Assembly (NCBI RefSeq): GCF_000011565.2
Contig: NC_005861.2
Coordinates: forward strand, 1,736,001-1,800,000
Direction: 5' to 3'
Length of the DNA stretch: 64,000 bases
Source: Candidatus Protochlamydia amoebophila UWE25
Lineage (GTDB): Bacteria; Chlamydiota; Chlamydiia; Chlamydiales; Parachlamydiaceae
The notes under the pieces were generated by a model. The model was not told where the DNA came from, did not search any database, and was given only the letters and a program-made list of their open reading frames with translations. The translations under genes were made by a program, and so were the position numbers. Shown here in pieces: positions 36,507-47,300 of this stretch; the first letter of the stretch is position 1, and each line of letters starts with the position of its first letter.

Positions 36507-37471
36507 TAAAAAAGATTTGTAAATATGCCATCCATCTCGCATTGACAGCTCAATTGGCTTTAACATCAAGTTGCCAAATGACAAATTGTGAGATGGATCC
36601 TATCATTGTTTACACACCGCCATCTCATCAACTTACAGATCTACCATCACCTTTTCAGCGTCTTTCTCATGAGGAAGAAAAAAGCGAATGGAGTAAGGAG
36701 CTAATCATTGGAGAGGTATTTGCCAAAGAATGGGATTTATATCGAGCTATTACAGCCTACAAAAGAGCTTTAATTCTTATCCCAGAAGAATTAGTCGAAC
36801 GAAAGTTGCAGCTTCATTATGATCTATTACTTTGTTACTATCTAGGTCATAAATATCAAGAAGTTGTGAACATTTTTGAGTCAACCGATCTCCTTCAAGT
36901 GAATTACTTATTTCCCGCTTTCAACAATCTTCTCCTCATTCTTTATGAAAGCTATCAGCAATTAAACCAAGAGGAAAAAGCAGAATGTATTCATAAAATG
37001 ATTCAAAAATGTTCAAACGAAACAGCTAAAGATCTGACTCTATTTTCTCTTTTGAAAAAAAAACAAATTGACGAAGCTCAATCACTCATTCATCAACATC
37101 GAGACTTTAAAAATATACAATCTAGTTTAAATACGTATTCTACATACGCCAAATCACCCAAACGAGCCCGTTTTTTAAATGCTGTTTTACCAGGAGCTGG
37201 CTACTATTATGTAGGACAAAAAAAATCAGCTTTAACCTCTTTTATGATTAATGCATTATTTACTTACGCTGCTTATCAATTTTTTCAAAGAGGTTATCCG
37301 GCTGCGGGTATCATTACAGCTAGTATGGAGATGGGGTGGTACTATGGAGGGATCAATGGAGCTGGTCAAGAAGCTCAGGAATTTAATAATCGTCTTTATG
37401 AAGGGGTCTGTAAAAAAATTTTGATTGACCATCGATTATTTCCAGTTCTTATGTTTCAAACGAGTTTTTAG
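36503..37471 (+). CDS. TPR-containing lipoprotein-like protein in the gspD operon
   Basis: 322 residues. The N-terminus MIKKICKYAIHLALTAQLAL then TSSC is a lipoprotein-like signal with Cys24, although the lipobox is slightly atypical. Helical TPR-like repeats follow (ELIIGEVFAKEWDLYRAITA, YDLLLCYYLGHKYQEVVNIF). The end has ARFLNAVLPGAGYYYVGQKK then two hydrophobic helices, a pattern seen in small membrane domains of the DUF5683 type. It overlaps gspD by four bases. A role as accessory factor for secretin assembly or localisation fits the operon but is inference. Confidence 0.7.
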   Translation: MIKKICKYAIHLALTAQLALTSSCQMTNCEMDPIIVYTPPSHQLTDLPSPFQRLSHEEEKSEWSKELIIGEVFAKEWDLYRAITAYKRALILIPEELVERKLQLHYDLLLCYYLGHKYQEVVNIFESTDLLQVNYLFPAFNNLLLILYESYQQLNQEEKAECIHKMIQKCSNETAKDLTLFSLLKKKQIDEAQSLIHQHRDFKNIQSSLNTYSTYAKSPKRARFLNAVLPGAGYYYVGQKKSALTSFMINALFTYAAYQFFQRGYPAAGIITASMEMGWYYGGINGAGQEAQEFNNRLYEGVCKKILIDHRLFPVLMFQTSF

Positions 37472-37472
37472 C

Positions 37473-37853
37473 GTGAAAAAATATTGTTTTAAATATTTTA
37501 TGTATAGTTTCATTTTTATTGCCCCTTTGTTGAGCGATCCTTGGGGGAAAGATGCGGATTTAATTTCTCCTCATTTTGATGTTTGTCCTTCTTCCTCCCC
37601 TTCTCTTTTAGCAAAATTAGGCATGCAAGCCATTCGCTTTCACCAAGAAGTGATCTCACCAGCTGACGGGCCAAGAAGCCATTTTATTCCCAGTAGTTCT
37701 CAATATACATTAAATGCAATGCGTAAATACGGTTTTTTTCGAGGTTATACGATGGGGTGTGATCGCTTAATGAGAGAAAATGACGACCCGTGGATTTACC
37801 GAACAATTCTCGATCCCAATGGTAAAACAATCAACTGGGATCCGGTTCCCTAA
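37473..37853 (+). CDS. Divergent YidD-like protein
   Basis: GTG 37473 lies one base after the previous stop and begins KKYCFKYFMYSFIFIAPLLS, a signal or anchor; the upstream in-frame ATG would overlap the previous gene. The body reads AIRFHQEVISPADGPRSHFI then PSSSQYTLNAMRKYGFFRG, which matches the YidD family core (Y..ISP..GPRCRFYPSCSQY...A...YG). The usual two cysteines are both serine or absent here. YidD assists insertion of membrane proteins with YidC. Length 126 residues against 70-100 typical. It is the last gene of the gspD operon. Confidence 0.75.
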   Translation: MKKYCFKYFMYSFIFIAPLLSDPWGKDADLISPHFDVCPSSSPSLLAKLGMQAIRFHQEVISPADGPRSHFIPSSSQYTLNAMRKYGFFRGYTMGCDRLMRENDDPWIYRTILDPNGKTINWDPVP

Positions 37854-38394
37854 AATTTTATAAAAATATATTTTTTTTCATGAATTGGAAAATATTGCAA
37901 AGTTCATTCAGCAAGATCTTCCCATAGGTATTTATGGCCTAATAGAAAAAATGATGTTGATTATTGATTTGTAAGTCACGAAGCCCTTATAAAGCACTTT
38001 TAAATCTTCCCAAACCCTTTCATATGAGCCTCTATTTAGAAGCTCTTACTAGAGAAGTCCAAGAATAAACAGGCATTAAAAGCAAAAATTATTCTTTTTT
38101 GGTAACTTTTTTCCTTGCGCTTTATCAAGTTTCTGAAGGTAGGTGGTTTAAAAGAACTCTATCACATAGCCCTGACTTATCGAGTTAATGACGCTGATTT
38201 TGAGAATTTTAATTCATCAATTATCAATGAAGATGTTAACAAAAGCCTTTGAATCAGTTGGCAATGCCCTATACTAAGAAGATTAATCCCCTCTTTAAAA
38301 AAAACCTAGTAGAATTTAATTTCAGTAAAAAATTTTACCGAAACTTTAACGCGCTTCCCCTGGCTATTAAAAAAACGCAAACAATATAAATGGA
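37854..38394. other. Intergenic or decayed stretch
   Basis: Broken plus-strand phrases (HELENIAKFIQQDLPIGIYG, LYLEALTREVQE) suggest the remains of a gene, possibly an effector; no family can be named. No terminator with a T-run is obvious for the converging genes. Confidence 0.3.
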
Positions 38395-40317
38395 TTAGTT
38401 AGCTACTGGTGAAATAACTGAAGAAGGATCTATGACTTGAGAATCAGAAATAGCTTCGGGCATAGGCATCGCAGTAATAGGAGGGACAATTTCTGAAATA
38501 TTTGCTGTATCGATGGATAAAAGTTCATGTGCTCGTATAAAAGCTTTTTGAACAGATAATTGAGGATGTTTTTCGTCAAAAATAAATAAATTGCTTTTTC
38601 CGACAATATCAATGATTCCTGAATCACTCAAAACATCCCAAATTTGGTGGGTTAATCCACAGCCAATAAGGTGCCTTCCTGAAGATTTCAAATAATGATG
38701 AAGTTGTTGCAATGCTAAACAAGTTGTCGCATCAATATCACGCGCATTTTTGAGCTGTAAAATGAGGACTCTTGTTGTTGTATCATCTTCTGTAATTGAC
38801 TTTAATGCGGCCTGAAATAAATCTGCTGAGCCAAAAAACAGCTCCCCTTCAACCTTAATAAAACGAATACTTCGAGGTTCTTGTAAGTGATGGTGATCGA
38901 TTGTATGCAAGACTCCTTCATTATCTACTGTAAATTCAACAAGCTGAGGAATCGCTGCTTTTTTTAAGTAAAGCGAAATAGACATGATAACACCTATGTA
39001 AAAAGCAATATCTAGTCTAAAAAAGATGCAAGACAATATGGTTAAAATCAAAACAAAAGCATCTGATCGCGTAGCTTTCAAACAGACAAATAATTGTTTT
39101 AAATTCACGATATTACTAGCTGATGCAACCAGAAGTGCTGCAAAAGCAGCAACAGGAATGTGTCTAATGAGAAAACCAAAAGCAAATAAAATTAAAGCAA
39201 CAGTTAGAGAGCTTACTATTGCTGCTAAACGCGTTTTAGCACCATTTTCAAAATTTAATGAACTCCTAGCCGCACTTCCTGATACAGGCATCGCTCCAAT
39301 AAAAGCACCAAAAAAGTTTCCTAAGCCCACTCCAAAAATTTCTTGATTTGTAGAGAGATGCTGACCCGACTTTACGGCGATGGACTTAGAAGCTGTTGTT
39401 GCTTCCATGACACTTAAAAGAGCAATAGCAAAAGCGACAGGAAGTAAGTTATTCATAATTCCTGTATTAAAATAAGGCAAACCCCAATTGGGAATTAAAC
39501 CCTCACCGTTTGTTTCTCCAACAAGGGCGATAGGTTCCATTATTTTTCCAATATATTCCCAATTGAAAAATTGGTATTCATTAACAATAAAATAATTGTA
39601 AATATAGCCAAAAAAATAAGCGACAAGAGCTACTATAGCTAAAACAATGGCACCAGAAGGAAGCTTTCGATCAATTCTTCTTAATATGAGCAACAAACTC
39701 AAACACGTAACACCAATTAAAGCTGTCGGCCAATTGATCGTTGTCAAATGCGTTAAAATATAAACACTCATTTCATAGAGAGAAGAAAGATGACGAGGGA
39801 CAGGCATACCAAGTAAGGGAAAAATTTGGTTAATCACCAGGGCAAGAGCAACTCCAGAGATATAACCAATAATCACCGTATGACTGACAAAGTGCGTCAA
39901 CCTTCCCAATTTAAAAAATGCAGCTAAAATTTGAATTGCTCCTACTAACAACATAAGTTGGGATAAAATTTGCAAAATAAGCTGCTCTTTTTCAGGACCA
40001 GAAATATCTCGATAATAGGTAAATAAAATTTCTGAAATACATGCTTGAATTAGAATAGCGATTGCATTGCTAGGACCAACGATCAAATGGCGAGAAGAAC
40101 AGAAAATAGCTACCACTATAGCAGAAAAAACAGAAGCCAAAATACCACACGAAACTGGTAAACCAGCTACAAGGGCGTAAGCCATTACTTGAGGAACTGT
40201 TAGCATAGAAACAGATAAGCCCGACAGTAAATCTAAGCGAAATGCACTCCAAGAATATTTTTCAAAATCTTTCTGGAAAGCAATCAGAGATACTTCGTCA
40301 TGATGAGAGTGTGACAT
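38395..40317 (-). CDS. SulP-family anion transporter with STAS domain
   Basis: 640 residues. Ten or more transmembrane helices lie between about 25 and 440. The SulP signature region is near the start (LDLLSGLSVSMLTVPQVMAY, ALVAGLPVSCGILASVFSAI, RHLIVGPSNAIAILIQA) and the conserved AMPVSGSAARSSLNFENGAK later. A cytoplasmic STAS domain at about 470-590 (IRFIKVEGELFFGSADLFQA, ILQLKNARDIDATTCLALQQ) regulates transport. It probably imports sulfate, bicarbonate or a dicarboxylate; the substrate cannot be read from sequence. A proline-rich tail follows. It is transcribed alone, convergent with the gspD operon. Confidence 0.9.
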   Translation of the reverse strand: MSHSHHDEVSLIAFQKDFEKYSWSAFRLDLLSGLSVSMLTVPQVMAYALVAGLPVSCGILASVFSAIVVAIFCSSRHLIVGPSNAIAILIQACISEILFTYYRDISGPEKEQLILQILSQLMLLVGAIQILAAFFKLGRLTHFVSHTVIIGYISGVALALVINQIFPLLGMPVPRHLSSLYEMSVYILTHLTTINWPTALIGVTCLSLLLILRRIDRKLPSGAIVLAIVALVAYFFGYIYNYFIVNEYQFFNWEYIGKIMEPIALVGETNGEGLIPNWGLPYFNTGIMNNLLPVAFAIALLSVMEATTASKSIAVKSGQHLSTNQEIFGVGLGNFFGAFIGAMPVSGSAARSSLNFENGAKTRLAAIVSSLTVALILFAFGFLIRHIPVAAFAALLVASASNIVNLKQLFVCLKATRSDAFVLILTILSCIFFRLDIAFYIGVIMSISLYLKKAAIPQLVEFTVDNEGVLHTIDHHHLQEPRSIRFIKVEGELFFGSADLFQAALKSITEDDTTTRVLILQLKNARDIDATTCLALQQLHHYLKSSGRHLIGCGLTHQIWDVLSDSGIIDIVGKSNLFIFDEKHPQLSVQKAFIRAHELLSIDTANISEIVPPITAMPMPEAISDSQVIDPSSVISPVAN

Positions 40318-40488
40318 AATTAAATAGGTAATTTTTTATGAAAATAACTTTATTCTAATCTATTAAAAAATTTAAATTTTTCTTAACGCTGTCTAGGCTT
40401 TTTGAAAAAAATATAATATAAAAATAAATTCTCTTTATTAAATAATAAACAAATTTAACTTTTAATTATAAAACCTATCAGGATTGTT

Positions 40489-40686
40489 TTGAAACAATTA
40501 TTTAAAATATATATATTTTTAATCGCTTTTTATTTAATATCTTTCTGTAGTAATGCTTTTTCGAAGCCCAAAATTCAAGTCAGACCACTTATCAAAAAGA
40601 TTAGAGCTAAAAATATTAAACTATTTGATTCAGAACTTTTCATTCTAAATTGTTCGTCAATTGTAATCAACCGAGGATCATCATGA
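40489..40686 (+). CDS. Possible small exported protein overlapping der start
   Basis: A TTG start would give 65 residues with a good signal peptide (KQLFKIYIFLIAFYLISFCS then NAFS) and a basic mature part. The end overlaps the der start by four bases. No family is recognised, and no strong ribosome-binding site precedes TTG 40489. Possibly a leader or a lineage-specific periplasmic peptide. Confidence 0.35.
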   Translation: MKQLFKIYIFLIAFYLISFCSNAFSKPKIQVRPLIKKIRAKNIKLFDSELFILNCSSIVINRGSS

Positions 40687-42146
40687 CCCATTTACCCAAA
40701 CTCGCCATTGTTGGGCGACCAAATGTGGGAAAATCAGCACTATTTAATCGAATCTGCAAACAAAAAATTGCAATCGTGGATGAAGCAGAAGGAATAACTC
40801 GGGATCGATTATATGCAGAAGGCGAACTATTTGGACTCCATTTTCAAGTAATCGATACAGGCGGTATTAATGCTCGTTCAAAAGAAGTTTTTAATGAAGA
40901 AATCAAACGTCAAGCTGAAATCGCGATTGAAGAAGCAGATACGATTGTTCAAGTTGTCGATGCTCATGTCGGTTTAACAGAATTGGATAAAGAAGTTGCG
41001 AGAGTTTTGCTAAGAACAAAAAAGCCTGTTTGTTTGGCCGTCAATAAAATTGACAATTTATCGCAAACGTCTTTAATGCATCAATTTCATTCTTTAGGAA
41101 TCAAGCAAATGATTCCCGTTTCAGCAGCGCAAGGCTGGCAAATCGCAGAACTATTGGAAACAGCTTTTGAAAAAATTTCGCGTGAAATTGAATCTCAAGA
41201 AACTTTTTCTTCCATTAAAGTGGCGATTGTGGGAAGAGCTAATGTAGGAAAATCTTCCCTGGTTAACTACTTATTAGATGAAGACCGTTGTATTGTTAGT
41301 CCTATACCTGGAACAACTCGTGATAGTGTAGATATTTCATTTACCCATAAAGATGAATGCTACACTCTTATTGATACAGCAGGAATAAGACGAAAACGAG
41401 CCGAACATGAAGTTGTCGATAAATTTGCTGCAATTCGCACCGAAAGAGCTATTGAAAGGGCTGATTTATGCGTTTTGATGCTAGATGTTCAAGAAGGAAT
41501 TACAGCGCAGGATAAGAAAATAGCGAATACGATCGAAGAAGCTGGACAAGGCTGTATCATCTTACTTAATAAATGGGATCTTGTTCAGGGTTTCCGTATG
41601 GAACATTGCCTGCAAAACTTGGAGGAAGAAGTTCCTTTTCTTCGTCATTGTCCCAAGATTTTCACCTCTGCTAAAACGGGACGTAATATTGATAAATTGT
41701 TTCCTTTAATTCAAGAAGTCTATGCAAATTCGCAAAAAAGAATCACAACACATCAATTGAATAAATTCATCGGAGAAGCACTCCAAAAAAATCACCCTCC
41801 TATGATTCAAGGTAAGCGTTTACGCATTTATTATATGGCACAGGTTGCCGTTAAACCCCCCAAATTTATTTTATTCGTTAACTATCCGAATTTGATGACC
41901 GATACTTATAAAAAGTATCTTTATAATCAATTTAGGGAAGCTTATGCCTTTACTGGCGTCCCTATCCTTATTCATTTGAAAGGAAAAACAAAAAAAGACA
42001 AACCAGTTTCTTCATTGTCTCTAACTCGAAAACAAACAAAATCAACAGATCAAGAAAATAATGAATATGATGAATTGTATCAGGAGCAGAGGGTAAGTGA
42101 TGAAGACTATTATTTTGAAAATGAAGAAGATTTAACAGAAAAATAA
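40683..42146 (+). CDS. der: Ribosome-assembly GTPase Der (EngA)
   Basis: From ATG 40683 (GAGG upstream) the product is 487 residues with two GTPase domains. Domain 1: GRPNVGKS at 11-18, DTGG at 58-61, NKID at 121-124. Domain 2: GRANVGKS at 184-191, DTAG and NKWD. A KH-like domain follows (GKRLRIYYMAQVAVKPPKFI, FVNYPNLMTDTYKKYLYNQF), then an acidic tail. The longer frame from 40650 lacks a start signal. Der is needed for maturation of the 50S subunit. A dual-specificity phosphatase gene follows after 12 bases, probably in the same operon. Typical family length is 440-500. Confidence 0.95.
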   Translation: MTHLPKLAIVGRPNVGKSALFNRICKQKIAIVDEAEGITRDRLYAEGELFGLHFQVIDTGGINARSKEVFNEEIKRQAEIAIEEADTIVQVVDAHVGLTELDKEVARVLLRTKKPVCLAVNKIDNLSQTSLMHQFHSLGIKQMIPVSAAQGWQIAELLETAFEKISREIESQETFSSIKVAIVGRANVGKSSLVNYLLDEDRCIVSPIPGTTRDSVDISFTHKDECYTLIDTAGIRRKRAEHEVVDKFAAIRTERAIERADLCVLMLDVQEGITAQDKKIANTIEEAGQGCIILLNKWDLVQGFRMEHCLQNLEEEVPFLRHCPKIFTSAKTGRNIDKLFPLIQEVYANSQKRITTHQLNKFIGEALQKNHPPMIQGKRLRIYYMAQVAVKPPKFILFVNYPNLMTDTYKKYLYNQFREAYAFTGVPILIHLKGKTKKDKPVSSLSLTRKQTKSTDQENNEYDELYQEQRVSDEDYYFENEEDLTEK

Positions 42147-42158
42147 GAGGAAACTAAG

Positions 42159-43073
42159 ATGGAAGCTCCGCTTCATTTAAACTTAAATCTTTCGTCCGGT
42201 CATTTACCTTCTCAGATAAATACCGTTAAAGAAATAGATCGTAAAATAGAAAATACTTTGATTAGAGCTTTTAAAAGCCCTACTTTTTATGCCTTTGTTT
42301 GTTTGGGAACATTAACGGGACTGTCTCTTTCTACTTTGATTAGAATCACCATCTTATCACCCAAATTACTAAAAACAACTTTATTAGCTTTATCTCTTGC
42401 TTTTATTTTTTTACTAAAAAATAACAATCATAAAATTTGGTTTGAGTTTTCTCTTTTATGTATTAGGCTAGAAGCTGCTTTTGTTAAAGTGATGTCTAAA
42501 CTACTTCCCTTTTCTACGAAAAGAAATTGGTATGATGAAATCCAATTTTCCCACAATTCTACCATGAACCATAAATTACTTTTAGGAGCTATTCCTTTAG
42601 CGACGATGTCTCACCATCGAGAACTTCAAAATCTTTTATCTGACCGTTCATTTTCTGTTTTAAGTATTTTAAAAACATTTGAAAACACTGAAAATGGATG
42701 TACAGGATCTCCTGTTTTCCCAACTGACTGGGCTCATTTAAGTATTCCACATAAGCAAATTGAAATCTTTGATTTACATCCCATTCCTATCAATGAATTA
42801 AACGAAGGGGTTAACTTCATTCATGAGCAATTGCAGCAAAGACATGTGTATGTTCATTGCAAAGTTGGTAGAAGCCGTAGTGCGATGATGATTATTGGAT
42901 ATATCATGAAATATTGCCAGCATGAGCTAGCTTTACAAGAAGGCACGAATTTAGTTCAACAAGCAATCAATTTTGTAAGAAAAAGTCGCCCTCAAATTTA
43001 CATCAATTCTGTTCAAAAACAAGCTTTAAACAATTATGCTGTTACCCTGATGTCGAATTCTATAACGCTGTAA
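42159..43073 (+). CDS. Membrane-anchored dual-specificity phosphatase
   Basis: 304 residues. Two hydrophobic helices near the N-terminus (about 43-68 and 71-88) anchor it. The phosphatase domain has LLLGAIPLATMSHHRELQNL at its start and the active-site loop HCKVGRSRSAM, with nucleophile Cys234 and Arg240 (C-x5-R-S). The layout resembles PTPMT1-type enzymes, which dephosphorylate phosphatidylglycerophosphate, as well as plant and animal dual-specificity phosphatases. Substrate may be a phospholipid or protein; membrane anchoring and the LLGAIP start favour the lipid. AGAGGA lies upstream of the ATG. It is probably cotranscribed with der. Confidence 0.85.
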   Translation: MEAPLHLNLNLSSGHLPSQINTVKEIDRKIENTLIRAFKSPTFYAFVCLGTLTGLSLSTLIRITILSPKLLKTTLLALSLAFIFLLKNNNHKIWFEFSLLCIRLEAAFVKVMSKLLPFSTKRNWYDEIQFSHNSTMNHKLLLGAIPLATMSHHRELQNLLSDRSFSVLSILKTFENTENGCTGSPVFPTDWAHLSIPHKQIEIFDLHPIPINELNEGVNFIHEQLQQRHVYVHCKVGRSRSAMMIIGYIMKYCQHELALQEGTNLVQQAINFVRKSRPQIYINSVQKQALNNYAVTLMSNSITL

Positions 43074-43255
43074 TTGAAATTTAATAGAAAAGCCACTAGG
43101 AATAAAAAACCCGTTTGTTTTACAAAGAATTTTTATTACTTATCTTACCTACGAAAGGGTAGATGGAAAATAAATTTTTTTATCCCTAAATCCAAATCTC
43201 AAAGAAAAAACTTTAAATTCAAGTTACTAGATCAAATCGTTATAAAGTGCAAATT

Positions 43256-44284
43256 ATGTTTGAAATTTTATTGATTTTAATGTGTTTGATTCTTAATGCA
43301 TTTTTAGCTGGAGCAGAAACAGCTTTTATTGCAGTTAGTAAATCAACTTTGAGAGAATGGATTAAAAAGGGGCATGCAAGAGCTAAATTGCTTTTAACTT
43401 TACGCGAAAATCCAGAGAGAACTCTATCTGTTATTCAAATAGGAATTACTTTTTTGGGGGCATTTGCAGCAGCTTTAGGGGGTGCTGGCGCCGAAGAAAC
43501 CATTACTCCTTGGCTAACTTCTACGTTTAGATTGACTGAGACTTTAGCTGAAATTCTTTCGTTGATGATTGTTGTTGTTCCTTTAACTTTCGTTAGCGTA
43601 GTAGTTGGAGAGCTTGTTCCCAAAACTCTGGCATTAAGACGCCCTTTATTTTTTGCTTCGAAATCTGCACCTTGGCTCTTTCAGGCCAGCCGATTTATCA
43701 GCCCTATTGTTTCTTCGCTTGAATGGTCGACCAAAATGGTTTTAGCCTCTTTTCCAAAACACCACATTGTGAGTGAAGAAAGTCAAGAGGAATCAAATTT
43801 TCCCTTAGAACATCTTTCAACGTTCGATAAACAATACATTTTTAATATTGTTAAGGTTGAAAAAACAACTGTCAGAGAAATTTTTGTTAGTTGGCCTGAA
43901 GTTGTTAGCGTTAACAGTGCTCAAACATTGTCCGAAGTAGAAAACATTGTCATCTCATCAGGTCATACACGCTTACCTGTTTTACAAGATCAAGAAGTTA
44001 TGGGAATTATCAACGCTAAAGAATTTTTAGCTTTTCAAAAAACTGGGCAACAAAATTGGATGTCTATTGTTCGTCCCCCCCTTAAAATTGAAGATAAATT
44101 ACCCATTCTCTCTGCTCTTCGTTTTATGCAAGATCATCGGAGTCATATGGCTATTGTCTATCAAGGAAAAAATAAAAGTGGAATTGTTACCATGGAAGCT
44201 ATTTTCGAAGAAATAGTCGGTGATATTTACGATGAAGAAGATGATGGATCATTAAAAAGAATCTTGGGTCGTTCTATAAAATAA
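43256..44284 (+). CDS. CNNM/CorC-type membrane protein (DUF21 and CBS pair)
   Basis: 342 residues from ATG 43256; the GTG at 43247 is also in frame. DUF21 region: ILLILMCLILNAFLAGAETA, then SVIQIGITFLGAFAAALGGA and FVSVVVGELVPKTLALRRPL with its three to four helices. CBS pair follows (FVSWPEVVSVNSAQTLSEVE, HTRLPVLQDQEVMGIINAKE, LRFMQDHRSHMAIVYQGKNK). The C-terminal transporter-associated domain found in longer members is absent, only EEIVGDIYDEEDDGS remains. Family members handle magnesium or cobalt, or are annotated as haemolysin-like. It ends 26 bases from the convergent SNF2 gene. Confidence 0.88.
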   Translation: MFEILLILMCLILNAFLAGAETAFIAVSKSTLREWIKKGHARAKLLLTLRENPERTLSVIQIGITFLGAFAAALGGAGAEETITPWLTSTFRLTETLAEILSLMIVVVPLTFVSVVVGELVPKTLALRRPLFFASKSAPWLFQASRFISPIVSSLEWSTKMVLASFPKHHIVSEESQEESNFPLEHLSTFDKQYIFNIVKVEKTTVREIFVSWPEVVSVNSAQTLSEVENIVISSGHTRLPVLQDQEVMGIINAKEFLAFQKTGQQNWMSIVRPPLKIEDKLPILSALRFMQDHRSHMAIVYQGKNKSGIVTMEAIFEEIVGDIYDEEDDGSLKRILGRSIK

Positions 44285-44310
44285 TTTGTAAAATTAGAAG
44301 AATTTTTTTA

Positions 44311-47300
44311 TTATTCTACATCTGAAAGAGTCATATGATCATCATCTTTTTCTTCGTAAGTGAGAAGTTCAATTAGTTCATTTCTGGTGAACTTTTTCAA
44401 GGTATTTTGATCATCAACGCCAATGATTTCTTCCATTAGCTGACCTTTTCGGTTTATCATTGCGTCAATTTTTTCTTCAAAAGTTCCTTTTGTCACAAGT
44501 TTAAAAACTTGAACTCCTTTCATTTGCCCAATTCGGTGAACACGATCTGTCGCTTGATTTTCACGTGCCGCGTTCCACCAACGATCATAATGAATTACAA
44601 CAGAAGCTGCTGTTAAGTCAATTCCCAATCCTGCGGCTTGAAGTGATCCCACAAAAACTTCACACGAAGGATCGTGATTAAATTTTTGCAGCTGTTCTTT
44701 TCGATTTTGTGTTGATCCTCGAATCGACGCGTAACCAATTTTTTGATCATTCAAGTAATTTTCAATAATATCTAGCATGCCAAGATACTGTGAAAAAATC
44801 ACTACTTTTTGCTGGCTTTCCCTTGCTTCACGTAAAAGCTCTATAAAAAGTTCCCATTTACCAGAAGAGTATTTTTGATAGTCTCCCGGATTTTTCAAAT
44901 GAACTGCTGGATGATTACAAATTTGCTTAAGACTAGAAAGAAGAGCAAAAATATGTAAATAAGGGATAGGTGTTTGATCATCTTTTAAATCTTGCATTAA
45001 ATGACGTTTACGCTGTTCTAAAACTTCTGTATAAAGTTGCTGTTGATAAGGAGACAAATCACAATAGGCTATTTCTTCACTCTTTTCGGGTAAATCTTTC
45101 AATACATCTTCTTTTTTACGACGCAATGTAAAAGGTTTAATTAATCGATTTAGAATATCTTTTCTGTGTGAATTATATTCTCTTTCAATAGGTTTAATAA
45201 AAAGCTCTCGATAGTCATTTTCGTTTGGCATGTAAGTTGGCAGAACGATGTCAAATAAAGATTTCAATTCTCTCAAATGATTTTCAATGGGAGTCCCCGT
45301 TAATCCTAATTTCATTTGAGCCTTAACATTTTTTAAAGCAGCATAAACTAAACTTGTCTGATTCTTGGCAACTTGAATTTCATCGAAAATAGCAATTTCA
45401 AAATTCACTTGAGAGAGAAGTTCTTTCTCGTTACGAAGAATTCCATAAGATGTCAGAAGAATATCGTAACTTTGATGAAAAGCTGCTAAACTACGTTTTA
45501 CACCAAAAAATGTACAAATCCTCAAACCTGGCAAAAATTGCTCTAATTTATCTTGCCAATGGTAAATGACAGAAGTTGGACAAACGATAAGAAAATGCCT
45601 TTGAATACCTTCTGCGTAATTACGATAAAGATTAGCTACAGAAGCTATCAAAGCCATGGCTTGATGGGTTTTTCCCAGCCCCATATCATCGCAAAGTAAA
45701 CCAGCTAATTGTTGATGATAAAGAAACCATAACCATTGAACACCAATTTCTTGATACGGTCTTAAATGACTGTTAAGACCTGTAATATTAGGCACATCTG
45801 GGGTTTGAAGTTCCTGTAAAGCGATAAAATTTTTCTGACTAGATTCTAAATCAAGATTTTCAGTTTCAAAAAACTGTATTTGCTCAAAAGCATTGATGCG
45901 CATAAATTCTAACGTTGTTAAAAAAACCACTTCTTCATCTTTATCAAATCGATCTTTATCTAATCTACGAATCCAATCTAATTGTTTATCTTGAAGAGCG
46001 ATTAATCCTGCCTCAAAAAAAGCAAATTGTTGCTTCTTTTTGTTTAAAGCTTGGCGAAGAGCCGTAATAGGGATGATACCATTTTCAGTTTGATAATATA
46101 GCTTAAAGCGATACCAACCTTTACCTTTTTTCTCTTCCGCTTCAACAAAACTTGTCACCAATTGTTTTTTTTGAGGTTTGAGCAATCTTGGGTCGATATC
46201 ATGAATGTAAGGGCGAATTTCTTCCATTTCATAAGAGAGAAATAAATCTAATTCTTCCCCTGCTAATTCAACAGGGTAACGAAATTTTTCAGGAAGTCTT
46301 AAGGGAGCAGAGAGTTCATAAAACCCCTTTTTTTCGATATAGATGAAATCATCAAACAAACGAAAATTTGTGTCTTTTAAAAAAGGTAACAAAACGTATT
46401 CAGGATTAATTTTTATTGTTCCCTTTTGAGTCATCTGAAGATGGAGTTTCGTTTTTTCGAGAGGACATTTTTCATAAAAAAAATGAGGAATCAAAGATAG
46501 CTCGTCGCGATTCATTCGAATAAATAAAGGAACTTGTTCGGGACTTAATGAAAAACCAGGCTTTAATAAATGACTAAATGGGCCAACGGATTTAGAATAA
46601 AATCCATACTCTTCTAAATAAACCCATACTCCAAAATCCTGCAAACGAGCTCGTTGTTTTGCTTTAGCTAGGGAGCATTGAAAAGTAAGACGATTTGTTT
46701 CACTCACTTGATAACTTAATTGATATTCAATGCTTCTAATATGCGTATGAAATCCTTCTATGTTATTTAACCAACCACGATTTTGTGTCACAAAATCTGA
46801 TACTTGATAAATAGGAATAATCGTTTCCACTTCCTCAAAACGCTTATTTTCTAAGGGATAAAAACCTTCTCCATCTAGATAAGCCCAATCTCCAATGATT
46901 CGTGAATAGTTTAAAGATAAGTCGCCTATTTCAAATAAATAAGCAACAATATGCAAATTCCATTTTTTATCGAAAAACAATTGATAGGAAGGAACCTGTA
47001 CAGATCTATGAATTACTTCATTCATTAATAAAGTAGAAAGAAAACGTTGATGCTCAGTTAAAGCAACGGACAATTGCTCTCCTTCTAATTCTGGAGTTTG
47101 CAATAGATTATGTGGTTCATCAGTATAAAACCCCTTTTCAGGAATAAATATCCAATTTTCTAAACGTATCCCATTTAAGAAGGAATCTGATTCCTTTTTA
47201 ATTTTAGGTGCTTTCTCAAGAGATCCTTCAAATATGCGCATGATTCCCGTTGTTTTATCATACTCTATACGATCAATTCCTTGATTATTAGCATTTCGAA

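Noticed and set aside
43074-43274. 66-codon lysine-rich plus-strand frame after the phosphatase
   Set aside because: No start signal or family; typical AT-rich spacer composition.
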